The translations under genes and the position numbers were made by a program. The notes beneath the pieces are model-generated. The model saw only the letters and a list, made by a program, of their open reading frames with translations. It had not been told where the DNA came from and searched no databases. This document shows positions 12,745 through 12,864 of a stretch of DNA of 12,864 bases, piece by piece; within the stretch, counting starts at the first letter, position 1; every line of letters begins with the position of its first letter. Source of the stretch: JBOGGN01 sp050744165. Lineage in GTDB: Bacteria > Actinomycetota > Acidimicrobiia > Acidimicrobiales > Palsa-688. The DNA lies in the NCBI GenBank assembly GCA_050744165.1, contig JBOGGN010000247.1, positions 1 to 12,864 on the forward strand, given 5' to 3'.

Positions 12745-12864
12745 CTATGGCCAGCTGATCGCGCTTTGGACTGTTCCAGTGTCGACGTCGAGCAGGGTGC
12801 TGCGGTCAACCTCGGCGTAGCGGTCGCCGGCGAGGCTGAAGATGCGCACCCGGCGGGTGGCAGG
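12745..12864 (-). CDS. C-terminal end of a probable Uma2-family endonuclease (partial)
   Basis: The frame enters from the right edge and ends in TAG at 12747-12745, giving 39 residues: PATRRVRIFSLAGDRYAEVD followed by RSTLLDVDTGTVQSAISWP. The pattern, a beta strand after a conserved proline, a GDRYAEV hairpin and a terminal I-x-W-P, resembles the C-terminus of Uma2-family (DUF820, PD-(D/E)XK-fold) proteins common in actinobacteria and cyanobacteria. The catalytic region is outside the window, so the call rests on the tail only. Confidence 0.45.
   Translation of the reverse strand, partial: PATRRVRIFSLAGDRYAEVDRSTLLDVDTGTVQSAISWP

Overview
The window is GC-rich DNA (about two thirds G+C by eye). 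The house-keeping part has an actinobacterial look: a short HrdB/SigB-type sigma-70 factor, an Lrp/AsnC regulator, hydroxyphenylpyruvate dioxygenase and GC-rich codon use. An uncultured Acidimicrobiia-type actinobacterium would fit, but that is inference; no marker gene settles it.

Layout. (1) Positions 1-5440, minus strand: an integrated island next to a tRNA-Lys gene. Read from the tRNA outward it holds an array of short repeats, a 562-residue tyrosine integrase, a decayed DUF1156 (COG1743) adenine DNA methylase, an intact ABC-type AAA ATPase, a PIN-domain nuclease, and the start of a decayed DUF499 (COG1483) ATPase running off the left edge. DUF1156 and DUF499 proteins are known defence-island partners. 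The overlapping ATPase-PIN pair between them is the most interesting part of the window. (2) Positions 5413-5600: tRNA-Lys(CTT) and tRNA-His(GTG), both minus strand. (3) Positions 5663-8547: a tyrosine catabolism locus. hpd is preceded by, and overlaps, a gene for a heme-oxygenase-like diiron protein; an Lrp/AsnC regulator is divergent from them across a 139-base region with nested inverted repeats. A strong hairpin closes the hpd operon. (4) Positions 8626-10829: a group 1/2 sigma-70 factor (plus) converging on an unrecognised membrane protein (minus). (5) Positions 10925-11001: tRNA-Arg(TCT), followed by an integrase N-terminal relic with its own repeats. (6) Positions 11300-12864: a degraded, gene-poor stretch with two small overlapping unknown ORFs, a patch of clearly lower G+C, and the C-terminal end of a probable Uma2-family protein at the right edge.

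How it fits together: two tRNA genes each carry an integrase (one whole, one relic), and both flanking regions show gene decay, while the middle 5.2 kb is intact core genome. In the left island the methylase and DUF499 genes carry frameshifts and deletions, yet the ATPase, most of the PIN gene and the integrase remain open. Most of the frameshifts can be repaired by adding one base in or beside a short run, so sequencing error must be excluded before decay is accepted.
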